54,115 nucleotides of DNA from Promethearchaeota archaeon (GTDB lineage Archaea; Asgardarchaeota; Lokiarchaeia; Sigyniarchaeales; Promethearchaeaceae): contig SDNX01000005.1 of assembly GCA_004524545.1 (NCBI GenBank), positions 1 through 54,115 of the forward strand. The letters run 5' to 3'. The stretch's first letter is position 1. The number at the start of each line of letters is the position of its first letter. Shown here piece by piece: positions 1 to 9,544 of the stretch. The position numbers and the translations under genes were made by a program. Below the pieces are notes generated by a model. That model had not been told where the DNA came from. It was given only the letters and a program-made list of their open reading frames with translations, and did no database searches.

Positions 1-821
1 TGTTTGAAAATATATTAATTTTACCTCTTGCAGTGACTCAAACAATTTCACGTAAAAAAAAACATCCACATATACTCAAAATGGCAATCAAGGAACATTG
101 GTGGAGGTTTTTAATCGTTGGCTTTGTGTTTGCAGGTGCTCAAATAATGTTTTTTTTGGGATTTGATATTTCAGGTGATTCTGCTGCTATTTCGGGGTCT
201 ATTGCTATGAAATCATCCATAATATTTACATTGATTATAGGATGGATATTCTTGAAAGAGAAAGCCAGCCCTATCCAATTGATTTTTACTGGTATAATTT
301 TCATTGGGTTATTTTATACATTGACCTTGGGTACATTTAATCCAGGTAATATTAATTATGGAACTCTAATTTTGTTTCTAATGCCCTTATTGTGGACGAT
401 CGGCCATTCTGTATCCAAAAAACCTTTGCAACAAGGAGTTATCACCCCAGCTCAAGTCATTTATATACGTACTCTTATCAGCACTGTGATTTTGGTTATT
501 TTCACATTCGTTACAAATCCTTTCAGTGATATTTCCCTATTTTTTAATTGGACTAATATTCTGTTTATGTTTTTAATAGCATTATCCTATGCTGTTGGTC
601 ATTTGGGGTGGTATATGTCTATCAAAAACATCGATCTAGCTTTATCTTCTGCGATACAAGCCCCACAGCCAATTCTTACTAGTTTTTTTGCTTGGTGGAT
701 CTTGAATGAACCTGTCAAGATATATCATTATGTCGGATTGAGTCTAATTTTTCTGTCTATTCTCATTATTTTGTTCGACAAACAGCGCCTATCCAATCGT
801 ATGGATAACAAAACCATATAA
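1..821 (+). CDS. EamA/DMT-family drug/metabolite transporter, 5' end truncated by window edge
   Basis: Multi-TM protein with EamA-like repeats. The frame is open to base 3, so the annotated GTG at 33 is probably internal. Confidence 0.75.
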   Translation, partial: FENILILPLAVTQTISRKKKHPHILKMAIKEHWWRFLIVGFVFAGAQIMFFLGFDISGDSAAISGSIAMKSSIIFTLIIGWIFLKEKASPIQLIFTGIIFIGLFYTLTLGTFNPGNINYGTLILFLMPLLWTIGHSVSKKPLQQGVITPAQVIYIRTLISTVILVIFTFVTNPFSDISLFFNWTNILFMFLIALSYAVGHLGWYMSIKNIDLALSSAIQAPQPILTSFFAWWILNEPVKIYHYVGLSLIFLSILIILFDKQRLSNRMDNKTI

Positions 822-845
822 GGTCAGTTATAGTAATCATCCAAT

Positions 846-2225
846 ATGACCGAAGACAAAGACAATATATTATTTACAAAAAAAGATGAAAAACCGAAAG
901 TGCGATCAAAGGTGGGACAGTGGTTTGTGGACCTTTGGAAGAAAACTCTGTTATTTCTGAATGCTCAATTCACGGGGATTTTCGAAAAGGGTAAAATTTT
1001 CTTCACTTTGATTTTTTTCGTAGTAACTATCGTGATTGCGTTATTCTCATTTGGTGGATATGGCGCCTCATTTGGTGTGAAAAACGCTGTAAACATCATA
1101 AGCTTTTCAGTGGTGCTTGGATTTCTATTTTTAATGATTTGTACCTTCATCCCTGCATTATCTAAACATTTATTTGAAGAAGAAGGATCCTTTACCAAAA
1201 TTATAATATCCGTAATCACATTCATATTGAGTTTTATTATAGTTTTAATTTGGGCATTGTTTGGAGAAGAGGAAGTAACAATAGTTTTTCTCAGGTTTTC
1301 TCAATTACTTCCATATTTCTTTATACTCGTATTTCTTGGCGTGAATATTTTACAAATTCATTTCCTTAAAGATGGTATAAGCACAATTGCAAATAAAGCA
1401 GAAGACCGTATGATTGTTCAGCAAATTGATACTAAGAAAAAAAATATTGCTGCAATTCCCTTCCTAATCTTAAGCTTAATACTACCTCTATTACTGCATT
1501 TCTTTACAGTCTGGATATTTTGGGCTGATGCAAATTCTCCAGAAACTATTGCAGCAGATCCAGAAGCTCCAGCTAAATATATTGCATGGGTAGTTATCAT
1601 AGGTATCTTATATCTGGGAATGGATGTTTGGCAAGTCTATCTATTCATTAGAAGTAAAAAATACAGTTCAGTCAATGTGTACAGTAGTTTGTTATATATG
1701 TTCATTTCTTTAATCATTTGGTTCCGAACATATGGATTTATCACTTCTTTTCTTAAAGAAATATCCACAATAGGCACCATCTTTGTAAATGCGTTGGGTA
1801 ATATTCTATTAGTCATTCTGACTGCTGTATTTATATTGCGTATGATAGCTAAGGAAGTGAAGGAAACTAAAAAAATGAATGTTAATGCAATCCCATTCTT
1901 AGTTTTTGCGTTAGTCTTGATGTATGTGGCAGGTCAAGTAGTATTAATCCTCGGTTCTGTTACAACAACCAAACAAGTGGATATAGTAAACAATTCTATT
2001 TTGTTAGTATCCAGTGTTGTGTATTACATCTGGTATTCTCAATACATACTACAACGAATGAATTATATTAAACGCACACGTTATACAATTAAGGAAATAA
2101 AAGGCGTAATAACTGAATTTGCCGAGAATCTAAAAGAAACTGCTCCTTCTGAATCAGAAAAAATCAATAGTGCTTTAGAAACTATTTTAATTAAGCATAA
2201 AATCGAAGAAAAAGACATATCGTAA
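846..2225 (+). CDS. Multi-pass membrane protein of unknown function (459 aa)
   Basis: Long ORF with about 10 hydrophobic segments and charged ends. Confidence 0.7.
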   Translation: MTEDKDNILFTKKDEKPKVRSKVGQWFVDLWKKTLLFLNAQFTGIFEKGKIFFTLIFFVVTIVIALFSFGGYGASFGVKNAVNIISFSVVLGFLFLMICTFIPALSKHLFEEEGSFTKIIISVITFILSFIIVLIWALFGEEEVTIVFLRFSQLLPYFFILVFLGVNILQIHFLKDGISTIANKAEDRMIVQQIDTKKKNIAAIPFLILSLILPLLLHFFTVWIFWADANSPETIAADPEAPAKYIAWVVIIGILYLGMDVWQVYLFIRSKKYSSVNVYSSLLYMFISLIIWFRTYGFITSFLKEISTIGTIFVNALGNILLVILTAVFILRMIAKEVKETKKMNVNAIPFLVFALVLMYVAGQVVLILGSVTTTKQVDIVNNSILLVSSVVYYIWYSQYILQRMNYIKRTRYTIKEIKGVITEFAENLKETAPSESEKINSALETILIKHKIEEKDIS

Positions 2226-2332
2226 TATTTTTCTTAACCATTTTTTTCAATAAATCCTGGTAAGGTTTGTATGGTTGCTAGATGACAGAAAATATTTAAT
2301 AAAAATAGTGGGTAGTAGGTAGTAGGTTCTCT

Positions 2333-3976
2333 ATGTTTCACGTAAAATCAGACCCGAATTTTAAGAAAAATTACTTTAAAAAAACCAAAAGTGTCTGTCC
2401 CGAATGTTTAACAACAATTGATGCCGAAATATATGAAGAAGATGGCAAAATATTCATTCGGAAATCATGCAAGGAACATGGAAATTACAAAGACATTCTA
2501 TCATCCAATGCAGATTACTATAGATGGACGCATTGGAAAGGTGACACATGGGGTTGGGAGAAAGATGGCAATCCAAATCCCCCGGATGTGGAATGTAAGG
2601 ATGAACGGGGATGTCCTTGGAATTGTGGGTTATGCTCAGAACATAAGAGCGCATGCACTCTCGTCATAATAGAAATCACGAACCGATGCAATCTGTCATG
2701 CAATTTTTGTTTTGCGAACGTAGAGAAAACTGGGATGCTCATTGAGCCTTCCTTAGAAGAAATTGGACGAATAATGGATCATTTTCGCAATAAACCAATT
2801 CCTGCAACGGCAATTATGTTTTCTGGAGGAGAACCTACAATTCGTTCTGATTTTGTTGAAATTGTAAAGATGGCTAAAGATAAGGGATTTAAAGAAATTC
2901 TTGCTGCAACCAATGGATATGGTTTTCAAAAAATTGATGGTGAACAGTATGCCAATGTATGTAGAGAAAATGGATTAGACACTCTTTACTTGTCATTCGA
3001 TGGAATCCATGAAGAAACTTGGAAAACAACCAGAGGAGTACCTCTCAAAGAATATAAAGAACGAGTATTAGAAAATTGCCGAAAAGCGGGTCTTGATTCA
3101 ATAGTTCTGGTATCTACCGTAGCACGAACTGTGAATGAGATTGAAATAGGCAATATTTTACAATATGCAATAGATAATATCGATTTGGTTCGCGGTATTG
3201 TGTTTCAACCTATTTCTTTGTGTGGTCGAGTATCTCACGAGGAAGTAAATACACTTCGAATTACAAATGCAGACGTCTTGAAAGCTATTGAAAAACAGAC
3301 TAAAGGCGCATTGAAAGTAGATCGAGATTGGTATCCTCTCTCGACTATTGTGGAATTCGGACGTGCTATAGCTTGGTTGGGGAATCAAGAACCCATTGAA
3401 ATTACATGTCATCCCGACTGTGGTTTTTCCACATATCTGGTGATGGATCCTGACGAAAACAAAATGATTTCTATCTTGGAATACATGGATCCTATGGCCG
3501 TGATTGACTTTGCAACCAAATTCTGGGCAAAACTCAAGGATCGTAAAGCGCCCACGTTTTTTTCCAACATTGCGGGGGACAGTTGGAAAAAATTAGCACG
3601 TACTTTGGATGATGGTCTAGCATGGTTGGATAAACAACAGTTAAAAGCACGTTTTGCTCTTGGTATACTCCCTTATATCAAGAAAACGGGAAAACAAATG
3701 GAGATATTCACCAAAATGATATTAACAGGCAACTGGGATAATGTTTCATCTTTTGCATATGGATCTCTTCTCATCGGTTCCATGCACTTTCAAGATGCCT
3801 ATAATTTTGATATAGAAAGGGTAAAAAGATGTGTTGTTCATTTTGGGATCTCAATGCCCGATAAAACCGTAGCAGAAGTACCTTTCTGTGCTATGAATAT
3901 TTTTCACCGTGAAAACATTGAGAAACAAATTGCAGTACCTTATAAGAAAAAAACAATTGGAGATGATTTAGAATGA
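2333..3976 (+). CDS. Radical SAM protein, tetraether lipid synthase (Tes)/MJ0619-like
   Basis: CNLSCNFC radical SAM motif, MFSGGEPTIR, N-terminal CPEC...CKEHG and GCPWNCGLCSEHK cysteine motifs typical of the Tes/MJ0619 group. Confidence 0.8.
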   Translation: MFHVKSDPNFKKNYFKKTKSVCPECLTTIDAEIYEEDGKIFIRKSCKEHGNYKDILSSNADYYRWTHWKGDTWGWEKDGNPNPPDVECKDERGCPWNCGLCSEHKSACTLVIIEITNRCNLSCNFCFANVEKTGMLIEPSLEEIGRIMDHFRNKPIPATAIMFSGGEPTIRSDFVEIVKMAKDKGFKEILAATNGYGFQKIDGEQYANVCRENGLDTLYLSFDGIHEETWKTTRGVPLKEYKERVLENCRKAGLDSIVLVSTVARTVNEIEIGNILQYAIDNIDLVRGIVFQPISLCGRVSHEEVNTLRITNADVLKAIEKQTKGALKVDRDWYPLSTIVEFGRAIAWLGNQEPIEITCHPDCGFSTYLVMDPDENKMISILEYMDPMAVIDFATKFWAKLKDRKAPTFFSNIAGDSWKKLARTLDDGLAWLDKQQLKARFALGILPYIKKTGKQMEIFTKMILTGNWDNVSSFAYGSLLIGSMHFQDAYNFDIERVKRCVVHFGISMPDKTVAEVPFCAMNIFHRENIEKQIAVPYKKKTIGDDLE

Positions 3977-4224
3977 GTAATAAAAACTTAGAATCTACGG
4001 AATTGCGACAAGATACAACAATGAAACAAACGGAGGCTTTAAAAACACGCATCAAATTCTTCCAAGAACAACAATCCAGCAAAGTTCCGGGGATCTTTCT
4101 CGATATTGTTTCTAAAGGTGTAATGTTCGTAGCAAATGTGGGGAAAAAAATTGCGAAAGTCATCCCGGAAGAAACCCAGAAAAAAGGATTAGAGATATAT
4201 CAGAAAATAATTTTATCTTTTTGA
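3973..4224 (+). CDS. Small hypothetical protein, translationally coupled to the radical SAM gene
   Basis: 83 aa ORF; ATGA overlap with the upstream stop codon. Confidence 0.55.
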   Translation: MSNKNLESTELRQDTTMKQTEALKTRIKFFQEQQSSKVPGIFLDIVSKGVMFVANVGKKIAKVIPEETQKKGLEIYQKIILSF

Positions 4225-4226
4225 TT

Positions 4227-5096
4227 TCACTCGTATGTAATCTTTGTACCCACATAGCAAGTTTTGATTTTATCTGACCCGAACTTTTCTTTTAAGATAT
4301 CTATGGTTTTGGTCTGTTTCAGCAGCTTTGAAGGTAATTTATCCGTGCAATGGTTGATATAAAGAATGGGGTCATCAAATTCTTCTACGAATCTATTTCC
4401 TGTTTTCACGACATCGTCTTCTGAGTACCGAACCATATGGGTTCCTCCAATTATTGCTAAAATTGGCTTACTTGAAAGCTTTTTAACCGTTTTCAAGATG
4501 TTTAATATCCCGGCGTGAGCGCACCCTGTGATAACTATTTGACCTTGAGCAGTATCAATGATTACACTTATATCGTCTCTCATAGGGTCAATTTCATATT
4601 TCCCATTTACTATATGTTTAGCTAAAGGTTCAGTACCGTCTCGTTCCGTTCTATCGGTAATTTCTCCGGTTGTTTTCACATATGCATTGATTGAGAATGG
4701 TTCCTTTGAAAATGTGAAATTGAGTTTATCCTCTTGTTCCGTAGACAATGGGGGGAACCCCATCGGTTTTGTAATAAACAAAATTTTTAGTTTCTTATCT
4801 TCCCGCACTAAAGGATGTGCTATTACGTGTAAGGGTTCAGTTGTAGTTCTAGCATCTAAGAAGCCAGGTAATCCACCTGTATGATCATCATGCCCGTGGG
4901 TGAGAATCAGATGAGTTATTTCGTTGGGATCAATATTTAAAATTTTCATATTGTGTAGTAATGTAGGTCCATCCGCCCCTGTATCAATTAAAATTTGGTC
5001 ATTACCTGCCTTAATAAAAAAACTCTGTCCGTGTTTACCGATGAAATCGGTTCCCGGCATCGGTAAATTACTGTAAACATTAATGATTTCAATCAT
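4227..5096 (-). CDS. MBL-fold metallohydrolase
   Basis: LILTHGHDDHTGG, GCAHAGILN and IGGTHM motifs; resembles the RFA-P synthase-related MBL subfamily. Confidence 0.85.
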   Translation of the reverse strand: MIEIINVYSNLPMPGTDFIGKHGQSFFIKAGNDQILIDTGADGPTLLHNMKILNIDPNEITHLILTHGHDDHTGGLPGFLDARTTTEPLHVIAHPLVREDKKLKILFITKPMGFPPLSTEQEDKLNFTFSKEPFSINAYVKTTGEITDRTERDGTEPLAKHIVNGKYEIDPMRDDISVIIDTAQGQIVITGCAHAGILNILKTVKKLSSKPILAIIGGTHMVRYSEDDVVKTGNRFVEEFDDPILYINHCTDKLPSKLLKQTKTIDILKEKFGSDKIKTCYVGTKITYE

Positions 5097-5143
5097 GGAG
5101 ATTGTATCTATCTGTCCCTATTTAAATTATATGCCACTTTGTT

Positions 5144-6187
5144 TCAATTTTCGAGTAATCCCTCTTCTGGTTGAATCAGATCCAAAATATCAACCAACAT
5201 GTCCAAAATATCATAAAATCGATATAAAATAATGGAAAGGGGTGCCTTATGCGGATGTACTTTGAATTCTTGAATGTATTTTTGGAGATCTCGAGGGAAT
5301 TCTTGGATTAATTTTGGTGCTTGTTTATATCCCGTCTTAACAAAAACATCAAAAGTTTTCTTATGGGCATCTCGTACTTGCTGAGAAACTGTGACTAAAT
5401 AATCTAAAATTGAATCGTTTTCGTTATTCATCGCATAAGATTTGTCTAATAACTCCGCAACCAGATTCTGGAATTCGATCAGATGTTCACAAATCAAAAC
5501 ACAATTATCTCCAATGTGCTCTAGTAAATGCACGAATAAACGGTAATCCATGATTCGGAGCGAATTGAGATCTTGCTGGTTACGAAGAGAGGGATCTTGT
5601 ATTAACGCTCGTAACTGACGAACCACTAGTAGATAGGTTCGATTAACTTTTAAATCCAATCCTTGAATACGACGGAGTTCTTCAATAACAGGACCGTTTC
5701 TGGTGTGCTTTGGGTTTAAAATATTTGCAATATCGTTTAACATCTGCTGGGTGGTATTGAATATATAATGAATGAGCTTGTAAGGGCCCATTTTTTCAAA
5801 AGATGCAATAATCTCAAATGTTATCTCATTTTTACCCTCATGCATAATCTCCGCACCAGGATATTTCCTACTAGCTAATTCAATTTGCTTCATTTCGTTT
5901 GTGGAAAAACCAGTTGCATTATCTGTTTTTATCACGATTTTCTCATAGCCTAGTAAGTATGCACGGGTAATATCACGTGACAATGTATCGGAAGTGATAA
6001 TTTCCATAATGGTGGGTTTTTTTTCTATATCTTTAGATTCTGGGAATGAAATTATTAGATCCCCTGAATCTAGCTCTCGAATTTCTAAATTTGCACCTTT
6101 CTGAACTCCCGCATTAATCACCCAACTGCGAGGTAAATTCAAGGAAAAAGTCTTCTTTCCCACCCGTTGAAGTTTTCGATAATACAC
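5144..6187 (-). CDS. AbrB/SpoVT domain + PhoU-like regulator
   Basis: N-terminal RKLQRVGKKTFSLNLPRSWV AbrB-like motif followed by a PhoU-like helical domain; archaeal fusion. Confidence 0.85.
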   Translation of the reverse strand: MYYRKLQRVGKKTFSLNLPRSWVINAGVQKGANLEIRELDSGDLIISFPESKDIEKKPTIMEIITSDTLSRDITRAYLLGYEKIVIKTDNATGFSTNEMKQIELASRKYPGAEIMHEGKNEITFEIIASFEKMGPYKLIHYIFNTTQQMLNDIANILNPKHTRNGPVIEELRRIQGLDLKVNRTYLLVVRQLRALIQDPSLRNQQDLNSLRIMDYRLFVHLLEHIGDNCVLICEHLIEFQNLVAELLDKSYAMNNENDSILDYLVTVSQQVRDAHKKTFDVFVKTGYKQAPKLIQEFPRDLQKYIQEFKVHPHKAPLSIILYRFYDILDMLVDILDLIQPEEGLLEN

Positions 6188-6282
6188 CTAATACACCTAA
6201 ATCTCATTTTTCGAATGAACTGTAAAACAACAAGCAATATATAATGAAATAGCACATATCCATATAATATTGGTGGTTTACC

Positions 6283-7071
6283 GTGGGAGTACTCAAAGAA
6301 CTCAAACTTAAGGATCTGGTTACACTTCTTGGAACTTCCTGTGGGATCATGTCGATTATTCTGACAATCGATGGGAGATATCTTTGGGCAGCGGCAGCAT
6401 TCATCTATTTTTCAATGGTCTTTGATTTGCTAGATGGTATAGTTGCAAAACGGATGAACCAAGCCAATGAGTTGGGTAAAATCCTAGATTCTATGAGCGA
6501 TTTGCTATGTTTCGGAATTGCTCCGGCGGTCTTGATGTACAGAGCATATACTGGGGGGGGTGCATTTCCTCCATTTGCATTGATGCTATTTTGTGCGATA
6601 TTCATTATTGGAGCTATTTTAAGATTAACATGGTTTAGTATCAGTGAGAATAAAGGATATGAGGGTGTGACAACACCAGTTACATCGTCTTTAATTCTTA
6701 CTTTATTTTTCATTGATACCTTTTATGGATATTTTCCAGATTCTGGATCTCTTTTGGGAGAGATTATGAAGTATATAATACCAATATGTATGTTAATTCT
6801 TCCATATCTAAATGTAAGTCGTTTTTTTGTGTATGGGGAGGGTGTACGTGCCAGAGAAAATAAGAGAATCACCTTTTTCTTGTTTTTAATTATGGGATTC
6901 GGCTTAATTTCGTCAATTCTCACATTTTTTAACCATGAAATTACTGGACTATACATATATGTTCTGTGTGTTTCAATTGCAGTAATGCTTTTCTTCTATC
7001 TTGGAATTGGTATATTAAACTACATTAAAAGAAAAAAAGAAATGACTAAAAGTAATTGCATAATTGATTAA
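6283..7071 (+). CDS. CDP-alcohol phosphatidyltransferase (archaetidylserine/phosphatidylserine synthase-like)
   Basis: DLLDGIVAKRMNQANELGKILDSMSD matches the CDP-OH-P signature; multiple TMs; GTG start. The stop codon lies in the TIR of repeat copy A. Confidence 0.8.
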   Translation: MGVLKELKLKDLVTLLGTSCGIMSIILTIDGRYLWAAAAFIYFSMVFDLLDGIVAKRMNQANELGKILDSMSDLLCFGIAPAVLMYRAYTGGGAFPPFALMLFCAIFIIGAILRLTWFSISENKGYEGVTTPVTSSLILTLFFIDTFYGYFPDSGSLLGEIMKYIIPICMLILPYLNVSRFFVYGEGVRARENKRITFFLFLIMGFGLISSILTFFNHEITGLYIYVLCVSIAVMLFFYLGIGILNYIKRKKEMTKSNCIID

Positions 7072-7298
7072 TCAATATGTATCTAAGCCCTTAAAGGCTG
7101 GATTGTCAATAACACCATGTATTTTTCACGTATTTCTACGACCAACGTCAATAACCGCATTTTTGGAAAAACTCATATAGACCATAGGGTTTAGGCACTC
7201 CTACGCTAAAAAGCACCTTTCTATCTCTTTCAGAAAGGCTTTTTAGCGTAGTGCTATGAGAAATAGGCTATTCCAAAGAGTAGGGTAGATCTTGATTA
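7069..7298 (+). mobile_element. MITE-like element copy A (230 bp)
   Basis: TAATCAATATGT...AGATCTTGATTA TIRs, internal hairpin CTACGCTAAAAAGCACCTTTCT/AGAAAGGCTTTTTAGCGTAG; homologous to copies B and C. Confidence 0.75.
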
Positions 7299-7520
7299 CT
7301 AAATAGTGAGATTTTTTATGTTTTTATGTTTTTTTATGTAGAATGTAGACTCAACAAACCAAAAAATTTTATTTTTTCTGCTGAATTTTTAGGTGAATAG
7401 ATAATTACTTTCATTCACTATTTATCTAATCAAATAGATACTAAGATTGGACTCCCCATGGTTTTTAAGCATAATTTTTCTCTAGGATCATGAAATAAAA
7501 TTTTTGGGAGGACAAAAAAA

Positions 7521-8258
7521 TTGGATCAACCACCTTTACGAATAATGTTTGAAATTTTATTCGGAGAATTTTCAATTAATACATTGAACTATTATGTGAT
7601 AATTCAATTGAGTATATTTATTATTCTCATGATTGTGGCTTATTTATTATATCCAAGAAAGAATAGATATTCAATAATGAGGTGTACTATATCGTTTCTC
7701 GGTTCTCCTGATAGTATTCGAAATCCAAGGGGTTGGTATTTCTTTAGCATCGCTCTAATCTGGAAAATGTTGACAGATATACCGTTGATACTCTATATGT
7801 TTCGTCATATCAACCGATTTTCAATTTTTGCAGCGTATCTTGCTATATTGCTGTACGGGATAAGTGTTCTCTCAGGGATCATTGTCGGATTATTCCCTGA
7901 CAAGGAAAAAAATCATACGAATGGAAATTTCTTCAAAGATTTACGAATAGGAATGGTACATAATGTTGCCGCAGTTTTATCTTTGGGTGCATCCATGTTA
8001 GCAAACTTGATAATCGGAATATTTTACATAGTCAATCCATACACAAGATCATTTTCACAGTGGATACCTCCACTTGTTATCTACATCGTTGCAGTAATCG
8101 GATTATTCTGGTCACAGATCAAATGGCAAGGGAAATTAAAGAGAAATAAGAAACTAAATCCTTGGCCAGGTAAAGGTTTATACTCCTTACCTTTGTGGGA
8201 ATGGACGGTTTTCTTAGCATTAGAAGTATTCATCTATTGGAATGTATTAATTATCTAA
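7521..8258 (+). CDS. Six-TM membrane protein (DUF998/Frag1-like appearance), paralog 1
   Basis: Clear paralogy with 8658..9386 (YPRKNRYSIM..SFLGS...RNPRGWYFFSIALIW). Confidence 0.65.
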   Translation: MDQPPLRIMFEILFGEFSINTLNYYVIIQLSIFIILMIVAYLLYPRKNRYSIMRCTISFLGSPDSIRNPRGWYFFSIALIWKMLTDIPLILYMFRHINRFSIFAAYLAILLYGISVLSGIIVGLFPDKEKNHTNGNFFKDLRIGMVHNVAAVLSLGASMLANLIIGIFYIVNPYTRSFSQWIPPLVIYIVAVIGLFWSQIKWQGKLKRNKKLNPWPGKGLYSLPLWEWTVFLALEVFIYWNVLII

Positions 8259-8275
8259 CTCTAGAGTGGAATCAA

Positions 8276-8636
8276 GTGCTATTCATCATAACCGGAGCAT
8301 CAAGAGCAGGAAAGTCCTCTCTCGTTCCTGAATTAAATAAATAACTGACTAAAAATTATTCTATTGTGGATTTTGATGTATTGGGTGACCCCTTTGATGG
8401 TGCCGAAGTTTGGAAAGACGATCATCTGCAAAGAGCAGAGAAAAATAAGATAGATGAAACGTAATGCTCCTTTAGACCTTATTGATGATGAGGAAGAGTT
8501 GGATTCCTTTCCTCATTGGATAAAAAAGTTCGTATCATCTTATCATCTTATTGATACAACTTACTACAGCATCTCAGAAATTTCGGTTGATGTGTTCAAT
8601 ATAATCCATGCTGTCTCCTTTAGAATACCTTATTAG
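8276..8636 (+). pseudogene. Degraded P-loop kinase-like gene
   Basis: VLFIITGASRAGKSSLVPELNK*LTKNYSIVDFDVLGDPFDGAEVW... in one frame with internal stops, then a frame change into ORF 8454..8636 (WIKKF...HLIDTTYYS). Confidence 0.65.
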
Positions 8637-8657
8637 CAAGCATTCTAATGGAGAATT

Positions 8658-9386
8658 ATGGCTGGGTTCTGGCAAATTTTTATTGGTAACTTCACCTATA
8701 CTCAACTTTTAATTTACGTAATTGTTCAAATCTGCGTATTTCTTATTTTATTGGGTTTGGCAAGAATCACTTATCCTAAGAAGAATAAATACAGCATTAT
8801 GACTCATACAATGAGTTTTCTTGGATCTAAAGAGGAATTTCGCAATCCTAAAGGCTGGTTCTTCTTCAGCATTGCCATAATCTGGATAACACTAGCTGAT
8901 GTTCCTCTTAATATTTACATATTCAGGCATTTATTGACTTTCTCACCATTTTTTGCTTGGATTATGATAATCTCGGGTGGTATTTCTACAATTACTGGGA
9001 TATTGGTATCAGTTTTTACCGATAAAGACACTGATCGAGATTTATCAGGGGGAGATTTCATCCAAGACCTAAAATCAGGACGTTTACATAATATAACCGC
9101 AGTAATAACATTTGCAACATTTATTTTCGCAAACTTAACTGTGGGAATGGCGTATATGTTTCATCCAAAACAACTTCCCGTGTATGATTGGTTACCACCT
9201 TTGTTAATATTTTGTGTGGTTTTAATAGGCTTTTTCCTGTTTAATGCGTTATGGCAGAAGAAATGTAAAAAAAATGATACACTGGAGACATTTCCGGGAG
9301 AAGGAATATATTCATTTCCACTTTGGGAGTGGCTGCTCTTCACTAGTCTGTATATATTTCTTTTCTGGAATGTTTTCATAATATAA
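8658..9386 (+). CDS. Six-TM membrane protein, paralog 2 of 7521..8258
   Basis: YPKKNKYSIM..SFLGS...RNPKGWFFFSIAIIW and PLWEW C-terminus shared with paralog 1. Confidence 0.65.
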   Translation: MAGFWQIFIGNFTYTQLLIYVIVQICVFLILLGLARITYPKKNKYSIMTHTMSFLGSKEEFRNPKGWFFFSIAIIWITLADVPLNIYIFRHLLTFSPFFAWIMIISGGISTITGILVSVFTDKDTDRDLSGGDFIQDLKSGRLHNITAVITFATFIFANLTVGMAYMFHPKQLPVYDWLPPLLIFCVVLIGFFLFNALWQKKCKKNDTLETFPGEGIYSFPLWEWLLFTSLYIFLFWNVFII

Positions 9387-9544
9387 TTACCCTTGATTCT
9401 GTGGAGAGACTTTCTACTAAAACGGCATTTACTTTGGAATATTTTTAACAAAGGTTTTGCTAACCCAATTATATATGAAATTTTTCCCCACATCATATTA
9501 TTAGCTAGTTCGAACCAAATTTTTATTTAAAAGTTGGGATATTT

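Noticed and set aside
2309-2330. GGTAGTAGGTAGTAGG tandem heptamer before the radical SAM gene
   Set aside because: Too short to claim function; likely simple-sequence noise, though it could overlap a leader.
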